Below are positions 1 through 11,569 of a DNA stretch of 64,000 nucleotides, one piece after another. Made by a program: the position numbers and the translations under genes. This stretch comes from Platanthera guangdongensis (Eukaryota; Streptophyta; Magnoliopsida; Asparagales; Orchidaceae): NCBI GenBank assembly GCA_039583875.1, contig CM077155.1:8172043-8236042 (forward strand). The letters run 5' to 3'. The notes beneath the pieces are model-generated. The model was given only the letters and a program-made list of their open reading frames with translations. It did not search any database and was not told the DNA's origin. Numbering within the stretch: position 1 is the stretch's first letter; each line of letters opens with the position of its first letter.

Positions 1-470
1 GCTTGTCGGCTCCAACTACCCGGATTGGGAGTGTCTCTTTCACCTTTCTCCTACGCTCGCAACGCAAACGCCACCATCTCGTTGATGACCCCCTCCACCA
101 CTTCACCTCTCTTTGATGACTGGGATGCGAGTGACGCGCTTGTGCGTACTTGGCTCGCTAACAGTCTATCCGATGAGTGCCTTCCCGTCATCCGTCATGA
201 TGAGACGGTCAAGGCTGCTTGGCTTCATCTTGCCCTCTTGCTCCATCTCTCAAGCGCATTCTGAGGATACCTTAGCTCGGCCTTTGGCTAAGGAGGGGAA
301 GTGCTCTAAGATCTTTCGGGTGTGTGGTGGGTCCTCCCCGCCAAGCCCTTAGGTCAGTTTCTTCTTTGTTTCCCTTGTTGTTTTGCTTGTAGGAGCGAAG
401 TAGGTGCGCGATCATCCCTTTCCCAAGGGTGAACTCCACAAGAGACCGAATTTCGGTTTCAACATTTTGG
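1..470 (+). pseudogene. Decayed retrotransposon fragment, possible copia gag piece
   Basis: Bases about 85-264 translate on the plus strand to a stretch with the spacing typical of the copia gag (UBN2-type) core: a tryptophan, then VRTWLANSLSDECLP, then a further tryptophan about 20 residues on. No start, zinc knuckle or downstream pol follows. Bases 265-470 show no convincing coding signal. A stretch near 450-480 ends in GGTGAGCGTGGAGAG and could be the end of an LTR with its leader, but I could not match a primer site. The assignment rests only on motif spacing and is weak. Confidence 0.35.
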
Positions 471-605
471 TGTGGTGAGCGTGGAGAGTGGTCAGCACAG
501 AAAACTTTCAGCGAGCTCGATGACAGGAGGACAAGGATCTGACAGGTCGGACTCGCCGCCCCTACCTCTTGCCATGTTGGGGATGTTTGAGGATTTCAGG
601 ACGAG

Positions 606-1484
606 GTGCTGGGCCTCGTCAAGTTCGCACTCGGCGCGTGGGCCGAGTGCTCGACTCCAGCCGTCCAGATCGCAGCCGCCTCCTCTCTGGGCGAGGACGC
701 CCCCGGCAGGCAAGCTGGGAAGGAAGTGGCCGAGGAGGGCCGAGGGTGCGAGCTACCCAGGCGCGTGCTCTTCCCCGGCTCGGCAGGCGGAGGCCGGATC
801 GGCGAGCTGGGCCCGCGAGATGCGCCAGCTCGCCCAGTAGGTGGAGGCAGCCCCTTCAGCGAATTGGTCTCTTCTGCCCCAATTCCAGAGGGGTTCAGGG
901 AACCCGAGATGTCCTACTACACCGGGAAGGGAGACCCGGTCCAACACGTCTAGTGGTTTGAGGACATGGTCTCGATCCGGCAGATGTCGGATGGGTTCAA
1001 GTGCCGACTCTTCGCCATCACCCTCAAGGAGAAGGCGAGGGAGCGGTTTCACCAGCTCTCGGCCAGCTCCATCTACTGCTTCGAGGACCTGCGCCGGGGG
1101 TTCATGTTGGGTTCAGCACCTCGAAGAGGAGAGAAGGAGTCAGAGTCCCTGTTCCACATCAAGTAGGGGGTGAATGAGACGTTGGGGAGCTACGTCGACC
1201 GGTTCCAGGATGAGGTCACCCAGGTCCAGGAGATGCCGAGCCATAGCCTGATGATGGCCTTCACCCTGGTGCTGCAGCAGGGTTTCTTCAGGATGGAGCT
1301 GAAAAGACTGCCCTTTCTCTCCTATGAGGAGCTGATGGATAGGGCGGCGAGAGAAGTCGATGGGGAGGCGTCGAATCCGGAGTTCGCCCGGAAGCTGGCC
1401 AGGTGGGCCACGGAGGAAGAGAAGGAGCCAAGAGGCGGAAGAGGGCAGGAGGAGAGGAGGGCCGAGCCCCGACAGAGGGAGTAG
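606..1484 (+). pseudogene. Ty3/gypsy gag fragment with two in-frame stops
   Basis: One plus-strand frame carries a retrotransposon gag core. It contains PEMSYYTGKGDPVQHV, then a region with ITLKEKARERFHQL and FEDLRRGFM, then VNETLGSYVDRFQDEV and FRMELKRLPFLSYEELMDRA. This matches the order of the capsid-like Retrotrans_gag domain of Ty3 elements. The frame is interrupted by TAG at 951-953 and TAG at 1164-1166 and ends in a charged Arg/Glu-rich tail. No protease or reverse transcriptase follows, because the sequence passes into a (TA)n tract at about 1713. It is probably a truncated dead copy. It resembles the gag of the Tat element at 7878 in phrasing but is clearly a different copy. Confidence 0.7.
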
Positions 1485-1712
1485 AGGCAGCCCCAGGGGC
1501 AGCAACAGCCCAGGTGGGGGCGTCAGGAGCCCGATCGTCGGCTGGGCTGGAGGCCTGAGTGGCAAGGACAGGGGCCACAGAGAGGGCATCAAGGAAGGGG
1601 CCGCCATCAAGGGGGGCAGGATCATTCCACCCCCGGCTGAGGCAGGCCTAGAGGCCTCGACTCCACGATCAAGAACAGGTTATGGCCATAGCCATATATA
1701 TGGGCGCATTGA

Positions 1713-1726
1713 TTATATATATATAT

Positions 1727-1760
<34 letters not shown>

Positions 1761-1774
1761 ATAATATATATATA
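1713..1774. repeat. (TA)n microsatellite
   Basis: Nearly pure TA repeat with a few ATT/TAAT interruptions. It lies directly before the 5' end of the first Helitron-like element, which begins A/TCTTTATT. Confidence 0.9.
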
Positions 1775-1969
1775 TCTTTATTATATAATACAATAGGCAA
1801 TTTTGAATCACACCATGAAACGTATCTGGACCGTCCGATCAAGCTTCATCAAGCACAGGCCGTTGGATTCAAAACAGAAAACTGGAGCTGCAGGCGGGCA
1901 CTGTTCATCAAGCAGAAAAACCCGATAATGCGAAGTCCGCATCCCGCCTCTTCACTGCCTCACCTCTCT

Positions 1970-2190
1970 GCCGGCGGCGGAGCCGCCGGCGGCCTGCTCG
2001 GCGCCCACGACGGTTCGCCGGCCTCCGGCGAACCCGCCGGGGTTGTCCGGCGGCGAGCGGGCAGGTCCACCGCCGGCGGTGGCCCTGCCCGCTCGCCGCC
2101 GGACAACCCCCGGCGGTGGGGGGCGGGTTCGCTGGAGGCCGCGAACCCGCCGGTGGCGCCGGGCAGGCCGCCGGCGGCTCCGCCGCCGGC
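1970..2190. repeat. Large GC-rich inverted repeat
   Basis: The left arm starts GCCGGCGGCGGAGCCGCC and the right arm ends with its reverse complement. The axis lies at about 2074/2075 inside CCACCGCCGGCGGTGG. The arms are about 110 bases with one internal gap of about 10 bases and a few mismatches. The stretch is nearly all G and C, in contrast to AT-rich DNA on both sides. Several long open frames here are by-products of this composition and are not genes. Confidence 0.85.
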
Positions 2191-2329
2191 GTCCAAGAAT
2201 TCCGCCGCGTGAGCAGGCGGAAACGGGAGATTTATTCTTTTTTTTCATTTTTAATTAATTATATAATTTATTAAATTTATTTATAATTTATAAATTATTT
2301 AATTCTTTAAATTTATATTACATTTTCTA

Positions 2330-3087
2330 TTAATTTTTTTATTATAATTTTTATTAAATGCTTGACTTGGGGCGAAGCTCACTGGGGGCGGGCGAAGCCC
2401 GCCTGAATGCCAAGCGGGCGAAGCCCGCAACAACACATCGAGAACGGGCGGAGCGGGGGGGGGGGGGGGTGGGGATTTTGGGTATTTTTTTTCATTTTTT
2501 TCATTTTCATATAATTATTTATTAAATTATAATTAGATTTAAAAATAATAATTTTATTAAATTATTAATTATTTTATTTTTGCCCGGGCGGGCGACAACC
2601 TGGGGTCAGGCGGGCGAAGCCTGGGGTGAAGCGGGCGAAGCCCGCTTGACTGCGGGCGAAGCCCGCGGCGACGCATCGAGAACAGGCGGAGCCCGTTCGA
2701 AGATGCGGGGGGCGGGCGAAGCCAGGGTGGGGGGGGTGGGGGGGATTTTGGGTATTTTTTCATTTTTTTCATTTTTCATATAATTATTTATTAAATTATA
2801 ATTAGATTTAAAATAATAATTATTTATTACATTATTTAATTATTTAAATTTTGCCGGGGCGGGCGAAACCTGGGGGTCAGGCGGGCGAAGCCTGGGGGTG
2901 CAGCGGCGAAGCCCGCTTGACTGCGGGCGAAGCCCGCGGCGACGCATCGAGAACAGGCGGAGCCCGTTCGAAGATGCGGGGGGCGGGCGAAGCCTGCCGG
3001 GGAGTCAAGCGGCGAAGCCCCGCTTGATTGCGGGCGAAGCCCGCAGCGATGCATCGAGAACGGGCGGAGCCCGTTCGAAGATGCTAG
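2330..3087 (+). repeat. Tandem modules with repeated GGGCGAAGCCC hairpins
   Basis: An approximately 260-bp unit recurs about three times, with a last partial copy. Each unit holds GCGGGCGAAGCCCGC hairpins, the sequence ACGCATCGAGAAC, a GGGCGGAGCCC hairpin, a G-run, and an AT-rich block ending in TTTTCATATAATTATTTATT. The final copy supplies the terminal hairpin and CTAG of element A. The modules look like repeated Helitron 3' ends. Confidence 0.8.
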
Positions 3088-3138
3088 TATATATATATAT
3101 ATATATTATATATATATAATATATATAATATATATATA

Positions 3139-3186
<48 letters not shown>
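3088..3186. repeat. (TA)n microsatellite
   Basis: About 100 bases of TA with few interruptions. It starts exactly at the T after the CTAG end of element A and runs into TACTACTACTATAAAAAAG, the proposed start of element B. Confidence 0.9.
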
Positions 3187-5047
<1,861 letters not shown>

Positions 5048-5048
<1 letters not shown>

Positions 5049-5066
5049 GTGTGTGTGTGTATATAT

Positions 5067-5120
<54 letters not shown>
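5048..5120. repeat. Compound microsatellite (GT)n(TA)n(CA)n
   Basis: The tract reads GTGTGTGTG, then about 50 bases of TA, then CACACACA, so it is itself palindromic. It sits between two Helitron-like tails that face each other. Confidence 0.95.
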
Positions 5121-5126
5121 AAAACA

Positions 5127-5497
5127 CTAGCATCTTCGAAGGGCTTCGCCCGTTCTCGATGCGTCGCTGGGGTTTCGCTGCAATTAAGCGGGCTTCGCCT
5201 AAATAAGCGGGCTTTGCTCTTAACTAAGCGGGTTTCGCCCACTTGGCATTCAGCGGGCTTCGTCTGCCCTTGGCGTGAACTGCACGCCTGCACAGGCGTT
5301 GAGTGTAACGCTGACAGGGGTTGAGTGCACCGCCTGCCCAGAGTGAGTGCACGCTTCCCAGGCGTTCGAGTGCACTTCAACGCTGCCCATGCTTGATTGA
5401 CACTCATCGAAAAATAATAATAATAAATTAAAACTACCTCTCACTTTTTCTCCTTCTCAGGGCGTCGAACGTCTGTCGACATTGGGTCTAACGGCAT
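5127..5497 (-). mobile_element. Helitron-like element D, minus strand, cut by the gap
   Basis: On the minus strand the sequence ends with ACGCATCGAGAAC, hairpin GGGCGAAGCCC, TTCGAAGATG and CTAG (plus positions 5127-5130), then TG. This is the same tail as elements A and C. Upstream on that strand are repeated AAGCGGGCTTCGCC-type units and a GC-rich stretch with repeated GAGTGCAC motifs (5275-5400). The 5' end is lost in the N gap. Confidence 0.5.
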
Positions 5498-5997
5498 NNN
5501 NNNNNNNNNNNNNNNNNNNNNNNNNNNNNNNNNNNNNNNNNNNNNNNNNNNNNNNNNNNNNNNNNNNNNNNNNNNNNNNNNNNNNNNNNNNNNNNNNNNN
5601 NNNNNNNNNNNNNNNNNNNNNNNNNNNNNNNNNNNNNNNNNNNNNNNNNNNNNNNNNNNNNNNNNNNNNNNNNNNNNNNNNNNNNNNNNNNNNNNNNNNN
5701 NNNNNNNNNNNNNNNNNNNNNNNNNNNNNNNNNNNNNNNNNNNNNNNNNNNNNNNNNNNNNNNNNNNNNNNNNNNNNNNNNNNNNNNNNNNNNNNNNNNN
5801 NNNNNNNNNNNNNNNNNNNNNNNNNNNNNNNNNNNNNNNNNNNNNNNNNNNNNNNNNNNNNNNNNNNNNNNNNNNNNNNNNNNNNNNNNNNNNNNNNNNN
5901 NNNNNNNNNNNNNNNNNNNNNNNNNNNNNNNNNNNNNNNNNNNNNNNNNNNNNNNNNNNNNNNNNNNNNNNNNNNNNNNNNNNNNNNNNNNNNNNNN
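5498..5997. other. Assembly gap of 500 N
   Basis: Exactly 500 N, a common placeholder size. Helitron-like DNA lies on the left and Sirevirus-like DNA on the right, so order, distance and orientation across it are not guaranteed. Confidence 1.
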
Positions 5998-6301
5998 AAG
6001 GTCATCCCAGATAATATTATTCAGAAAAATGGAACTAAGATAATCATATGAGGAGAATGGACCTGAGAATCCTGTCAAGATGAGACAGTCTTGACTAAAG
6101 AGACATCAGAACCTCAAAGGACAAAAGAGGTAAAAGGGAATAAATCTGTGGTTAAGGAAGTTATATCCTCTAGTGATTCTGAAGAAGAGGTACACTTCAG
6201 TTTAGATGATAATCTGCATGTGGAAGAACAGCATCTCCTAGGCTTATCCCTGAGACCAGTGTATAGGTGCAGGGAGAGAACATTCCAGATATAACTAGCT
6301 T

Positions 6302-6310
6302 AGGGGGAGA
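6302..6310 (+). promoter_or_regulatory. Internal polypurine tract (iPPT)
   Basis: AGGGGGAGA lies between stop codons of the upstream frame and the ATG at 6328. It is identical to the terminal tract at 21369-21377. Such internal copies are a known Sirevirus trait and could prime extra plus-strand DNA synthesis. Confidence 0.6.
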
Positions 6311-6327
6311 ACCTGAATTCAGTTCCA

Positions 6328-6620
6328 ATGGATACAGAAACTACAATAATAATGGATGTTATTCAGGACCTAGAGAAATCAAATGATCCTGAACATCAAA
6401 TCACTGAACAAGAGAATGCAGAAGAAGTTCTTATGTTAAAAGAATCAGACAACCAGGAGGAAAGAATTGAAGATTATCAGATTGAGATACCTGATATGGA
6501 AGGTACAAGAATTGTGGGGGAGTTGGCCCCTGATACTAAGAAAACTAAAGAGACACCTCAAATTGAAGAGGTCAGTTCTTCTGAATCTGAGGATGCTGAA
6601 GCTTCTCAACTAAAGAAAGG
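6328..6620 (+). pseudogene. Sirevirus-like 3' ORF, 5' segment (env-like position)
   Basis: From ATG 6328 the frame reads a very acidic, low-complexity protein rich in Glu, Asp and Ser, with EEVSSSESEDAEASQLKK near the break. The same frame is also open upstream at 6091-6294 (SSSDSEEEV), separated by stops around the internal polypurine tract. At 6620 the Tat element cuts the codon GG/G. Removing the element and one target duplication continues the frame exactly into 19709. Position downstream of pol and coiled-coil content fit the env-like ORF of Sireviruses. No membrane segment or signal peptide is visible, so an envelope function is not supported. Confidence 0.5.
6616..6620. repeat. Target-site duplication AAAGG, left copy
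   Basis: AAAGG directly before the TG of the Tat 5' LTR matches AAAGG at 19704-19708 directly after the CA of the 3' LTR. This fixes both ends of the insertion. Confidence 0.95.
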
Positions 6621-7363
6621 TGTTAACCCCTCAGTCCGCAACATACTACAAGATTCCAAAGCCCCCTTTCAGCAGGCGCGGACGCAAGTTGTCCGTCCGC
6701 CCAGTCCGGCAATAGCATCAGTCAGGGCCCAAGTATGGGACTCCAGCAGCGGACGCAAGGACCAGTCCGCTCAGTCCGCCGGCGCTTTGGGCAACAGGCT
6801 CCAGCGGCGGACGCAGTATCTCATCCGCCCCAGGCCGCCGCCCTCCAGTGGGCGCGCCCAGCAGCAGTGGAAGCTCCAGCTCGCGAGCCCAGTCCGCCAC
6901 TTCTGTGCGGACTGGCGTGTTCTTTCTTTTTGCTTCCCGTCACCGCTGCCCGGTCTCTTGTACCCCGGGCAGCCGGTTATTTTAGCCCTGCCGTTGGGCA
7001 GGCCCCTATCCTATAATAGGGGGGGAGGTGGTGCACTCAAGGCACGCTGACTCGACCCAGGAGCCTACTTGTTATAGGCTGCGGACCCGAATCCTGTGCC
7101 TTGCGGACTCCCCCTTGCTCTACTTCCCTCAGTCTTTCCTTTCACTTGTAACTAGATCCTTCTTCAATCAAGGGAAAGCCCGTCGCAAAAGAGGCATTCA
7201 GGCCGCGACGGGCGAAGTCTGTTGTTGCCATGGTTCACGGCCCTGCTCTTCTTCCAGCTCTCATCCGCTTAGTAGACCACTACTCGCAGTCTCCCTATTC
7301 CCTCTGTGATCGAACAAGTTAGCTGGTTGTGCTCGACCCCCCTTGTGTTTTCGTGCATCAACA
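6621..7363 (+). repeat. Tat 5' LTR
   Basis: It starts TGTTAACCCCTCAGTCCGC and ends GTGCATCAACA. The TATA region at 7011-7020 reads CTATAATAGG, one A shorter than the 3' LTR, so the core promoter looks damaged. Many AGTCCGC or GCGGACT motifs are present. The sequence just after the LTR (TTAACACGCGACC) should hold the primer site, but I cannot assign its tRNA. Confidence 0.93.
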
Positions 7364-7404
7364 TTAACACGCGACCTTCAGATCCGAGTAGTGTTTTGAA
7401 ATCA

Positions 7405-8900
7405 GCGGACGAAAGATGTCAGACCGCAGAGCCCGCTCTTCAGATCGCTCTAGCTCTTCAGAAGACTCCCTTGGGATGCATAGAACAAGCTCGCCTTGAG
7501 GCCGAGCAGTCTCGTCGGCAGACCGACCAGCGTCTTGACACAATCAGGCAAGCTCTGCTTGCTTTGGCCCAGCGGCTTGCTCCTCAGGCCGCAGCGGACC
7601 CAGCGAACTCGCCAGTCCGCCAGACCCCAGCTCGCCGAACTCCGCTTCGGCAGTCGCCAGAAACTCCTCGGAACCCTGCTCAGACCGCGCCCCTCTGCGC
7701 CCTCAAGAGGAAGAGTTTGCTTTCAGAGAGTTCTACAGAGAAGCTGCTAGGGGCACTCCTGCCCGCCACTTCGCTTTGCTGACCGCCAGTCCGCCGAGCC
7801 CGCGGACTCCTCGCTCCAGTCCGCCCTTTTTATCCTGCAGAGTTTGACACCCCGTCTCCCTTTGTGGACCGAATTCGATGGAATCGGCCCCGAGCAACTT
7901 CAGGGAGCCGCGCATCCCGTTCTATACAGGAGCGACAGATCCCGTTTCTCACCTCCAGGCATTTGAGGGGGCAGTTGCTTTGAGATGCCTCTCAGATGCG
8001 ATTAAGTGTAAGTTGCTGGTTACCACTCTCGAAGGCAAGCGAGAGAATGGTTCTATGAGCTGCCTTCGGGCACTATCTCTTCTTTTGCCGAGCTTCGTAG
8101 CCAGTTACTGCTGAGGTTTGCTACCTCAAGAAGAGGAAGAATGGGCCAGCTGCCCTATTTGAGATCAAGCAGAGGGATAACGAATCGGTGGCACGATTCG
8201 TTGATCGCTTTCAAAGTTCAAAGAATTCAGGGGGTGAGGAATGTGAACCCCGACTATTACAAAGTTGCCTTAATCCACGGCCTCCGGGAAGGCCCTCTGA
8301 AGTTTAAAGCAACGACCAAGGCTCCTGAGACCTATCAAGAGTTGATCGCCATGGTCAACCGTTTCATAGAAGGGGAAAATGCCAATCCGACTTACGTCTC
8401 ATCCCTGACAGCCAAGGCTGAAGGAAGGGATGCCTCCGCTTCTTCTTCCCGTGGCAAGCCCCCTCGCCAGACTTCCAGCCTCCGTCTCAAAGAGGCAGGA
8501 ACTTCCGCAACAAAAAACCATTCCAAGGCCATCAACAGTTTCACGAGCAGAGACTGCCGTTGGCCGCCACTCCCGCCGTTCCTTTGCAAGCTCTTCCCAT
8601 CCTCCAGCAGGCAGCCTTGCCTGCCCCGTGCCAATATGAAGAAAGTCCCATGGAGGACCCTGTAGATCTGGACCTTGACGAAGTCATCCATCCTGCAAAG
8701 GAGATCAGAAGAAAGGAGGCAAGAGCCTCAGAAGCTATGGAAGCCGAGGAATAATTCGCAATACTGCCAATTCCACAAGGAAAAGGGTCATCTGACTGAG
8801 GAATGCAAGGCCCTTCGTGCGCTGATTGATAAGTTGCTTGCCGAGGGCAAGATTGACCTGACCAAGAAGGATTCTCCTTCCTCGTCGAAGCCATCCACCT
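7405..8900 (+). pseudogene. gag: Tat gag (frameshifted)
   Basis: The N-terminal part (about 7480-7770) encodes a charged helical stretch with AEQSRRQTDQRLDTIRQALL and proline-rich repeats. The gag core starts at 7878 with FREPRIPFYTGATDPVSHLQ and continues in another frame at 8141-8420 with YYKVALIHGLREGP and YQELIAMVNRFIEGE. A degenerate zinc-knuckle-like motif typical of Tat gag, YCQFHKEKGHLTEEC, lies at about 8762-8806. At least three frame changes are needed to read through (near 7495, 8100-8140 and 8490-8700), so it is inactive. The gag would form the virus-like particle core. Confidence 0.8.
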
Positions 8901-9183
8901 CGAAGGGCAAAGAGGTAGCTGAGGTTTACCAGGAGTGTGTAGATGTGGAGGACGAAGGCCGTCTGGGGCCGATCAACGTCCCAGTGGAATGCTTTGATGC
9001 AGATGATGAGGGAGTTCTGGGACGCCTCTTCTTCATCCATGGTGGAGCGGGACCGAGTCCACTCGGAAATCTTCAATTTCAAGGGTCACCCAGGCGGAGG
9101 TGGCCTCTTCTTCCGTTGCTTCCCCCAAGAGAAGTCGTCACCTTTGGTCCAGAAGATCTTCTCAAACAGCCAATCCATTTGAC

Positions 9184-9560
9184 GATGCTGTTGTGATCAA
9201 GGCTGTGCTTGGCGACTTCACAGTGGACAGAATTCTTGTTGATACGGGCAGTTCAGTCAACCTCCTCTTCAAGTCTACTTTTGAGGCCCTGAGGACCGGA
9301 AAGCCTCTGCTTTCCACTGAGGGGCCGCTCTATGGATTCTCAGGAGAGAGGAAGAGGTGGAGGGCAGCGTCACCTTGCCAGTAAAGCTTGGAGGGGCAAC
9401 AAAGCAGATACAGTTCATAGTGGTCGATGCCCCCAGCAGCTACCATGCCATCTTCGGCAGGCCCCTGCTGAACAAGTACCAAGCAGTGATTTCCACTTAT
9501 CACCTCGCCATCAAGTTCTTTGCCGATGGGAGGATGCCCGGGTCAGGAGCGACCCAAGGA
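9184..9560 (+). pseudogene. Tat aspartic protease (frameshifted)
   Basis: DRILVDTGSSVNLLF at about 9225-9270 holds the DTGSS active-site motif of retropepsin-type proteases. The C-terminal half, including FIVVDAPSSYHAIFGRPLLNK, continues in a different frame from 9357, so a frameshift lies at about 9335-9360. The domain would process the gag-pol polyprotein. Confidence 0.8.
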
Positions 9561-9687
9561 GAGCAAGGGAGTGCTACGTCCGCACTGTCAACATGGTTGA
9601 AGCTTCCCTTGCTCCAGCAGAGGCTGCAGAAGCCTCTTCCAGTTCGAAAGTGCTGCTGATGAAGGTGCTCACCTGGAACCTGCCCAG

Positions 9688-10550
9688 GTGACGCAAGGAG
9701 TCCCCATTGCTGAAGGGGAGGAGAGGAAACTCTCCATCAACTCGGAGCTTCCTGAAGATCAAAAGGCTGAGTTGATTTCCTGCCTGCTAAAGAACCTGGA
9801 TGTCTTTGCCTGGTCAGCAGAAGACATACCGGGGGTGGATCCTGATGTAGCTTGCCACCACCTGAATGTTGATCCCAGCTGCAAGCCCATCCAACAGAAG
9901 AAGAGGGACGTGGCAACAAAGCTTGCAGAACCAATAAGGGAGGAGGTTGCGAACCTCCTCAAGGCGAATTTTTATTAAAGAAGTGCAATATCCCACCTGG
10001 ATTTCAAATGTTGTAATGGTTAAAAAACCAGGGGAAAGTGGCGAATGTGTGTAGACTTTACAAAACTTAATAAAGCATGTCCTAAAGATTGCTACCCCCT
10101 GCCTCGGATAGATTCTTTAGTTGATTCCGCGGTAGGATACTCTTACATGAGTTTTTTAGATGCGTTTTTTGGTTATCACCAGATAAGAATGCATAAGCCC
10201 GACGTTCCTCACACGTCGTTCATAACTAACGATGGATGTATTGCTATCTTGTCATGCCCTTTGGGCTTAAGAATGCTGGCGCGACCTATCAACGGATGAT
10301 GGACCGTGTGTTTAACCATCAAAAAGGAAGAAACCTAGAAGTGTATGTAGACGATCTCTTGATTAAGAGTAAATCGTTTTCGCTGCACTTGCTAGATCTA
10401 GCAGAGACGTTCGCTACTCTGCGTAGATACAAGATGAAGCTCAATCCTTTGAAATGTACTTTTGGAGCGAGTAAGGGAAGTGGGGAAGTTTCTTGGTCAT
10501 CTCCTTACTCCGGAGGGACTTGCCCCCAATCCTGACAAGTAAAAACTATT
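9688..10550 (+). pseudogene. pol: Tat reverse transcriptase (frameshifted)
   Basis: The connection and fingers region runs from 9688 (FAWSAEDIPGVDPDVACHHL). Core motifs follow in separate frames: CVDFTKLNKACPKDCYPLPRID from 10045, MPFGLKNAGATYQRMMD from about 10257, and the catalytic YVDD at 10344-10355 followed by KLNPLKCTFG. Frame changes occur at about 9975-10045, 10240 and 10480-10560. Bases 9965-10480 are visibly more AT-rich at silent positions than the rest of pol, which could mean a converted or recombined tract. Confidence 0.85.
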
Positions 10551-10699
10551 CTTGAAATGCCTACCCTCGTTCACCGAAGGAAGTTCAGCAGTTAGGGGGG
10601 AAGGCTAGCAGGTCTTGCAAGATTTCTTTCTCGGGTTGGAGATAGGAGTGCCCCCTTCTTTAAGACCCTCCGACGTGCGTCCAAGTTTGAGTGGACAGA

Positions 10700-11560
10700 A
10701 GAGTGTTCCCAGGATTTTGAACAGTTAAAGATGCAGCTTACCTCATCGCCTCTGCTTCAGAGTCCCCGGCCAGGAGAGGTTCTTTCTTGTACCTAGGGGT
10801 TGGCCCTGAGGCCGTCAGCTCCGTTCTTCTTCGGGAAGAAGGCAGAAAGCAATTCCTGATCTACTATGTCAGCCATATTCTGAAGAGTGCTGAGACGCGG
10901 TATCCGATCCTGGAGAAGGTAGCCTTGGCACTGGTCATGTCAGCTCGCAGGCTTCGCCCGTACTTTCAAGCACATTCAATCCAAGTCATCACCGATCAAC
11001 CTCTAAAGGGTGTGTTGGAAAAGCCCGAGCATTCCGGCAGGCTAGCTAAGTGGGCAATAGAGCTAAGTGAATTTGAAATTTCTTATGTGCCCAAGACAGC
11101 CATCAAAGCTCAAGTCCTAGCAGATTTTCTGATTGACATGCCAGAGTCCAGTTCTGATCAGGCAGAAAGGTCACCTTTGGCTTGGACCATCTATGTTGAT
11201 GGTGCCTCAGGCAGAAGTTCTTCTGGAGCAGGAGTGGTTCTCATCAATCCAAATGGAATCAAGCTGGAGCAGGCCATCAAGTTTTACTTTCCAGTAACCA
11301 ACAACCAGGCTGAATATGAATCTCTGCTAGCAGGCTTGAGGCTCGCAAGGGAATTAGGGATCGATCATGTTCACATCAGAACCGATTCTCTGGTAATGGC
11401 GTCGCAAGTCCTCGCAACTTCGAAGCAAGGGAGCCAGTCTTGAAAAAATATCTAGCTCTTGTGAAAATAGAGGTCGGCAGGTTTAAAAGCTTCACTATCG
11501 AACATATCCCCAGAGCAGAGAATGAGGAGGCCGATTTTCTTTCTAAGCATGGGATGCCTT
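10700..11560 (+). pseudogene. Tat RNaseH plus second (archaeal-type) RNaseH
   Basis: The first RNaseH reads from 10787 with VSSVLLREEGRKQFLIYYVSH, YPILEKVALALVMSARRLRPYF and the connection VITDQPLKGVL. After a linker, WTIYVDGASGRSSSGAGVVL (about 11185), NNQAEYESLLAGLRLA and IRTDSLVM form a second RNaseH fold with its own acidic residues. The frame shifts at about 11435 and continues as EHIPRAENEEADFLSKH (about 11500). The double RNaseH is the key lineage marker. The segment is open for 218 codons, the best preserved part of pol. Confidence 0.88.
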
Positions 11561-11569
11561 CAGGAGGCA

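Larger units (their letters stand above)
1775..3087 (+). mobile_element. Non-autonomous Helitron-like element A
   Basis: The proposed left end begins TCTTTATTATATAATAC right after (TA)n. That fits the TC start and AT-rich 5' end of plant Helitrons. The right end is the hairpin AACGGGCGGAGCCCGTT (3059-3075) followed 8 nt later by CTAG (3084-3087) and then T. Helitrons are known to end with a 16-20 nt hairpin about 10 nt before CTRR and to insert between A and T, so the fit is good. There is no coding capacity and no Rep/helicase. The inside is a GC-rich hairpin and tandem modules, annotated separately. Alternatively this is a Micron-like element that targets TA microsatellites. Confidence 0.55.

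Noticed and set aside
1952..2258. Several Pro/Ala/Arg-rich open frames on both strands
   Set aside because: They come from the GC-rich inverted repeat, where stop codons are rare in all frames.
5457..6078. Long open frames across the N run
   Set aside because: They consist of unknown bases and have no meaning.
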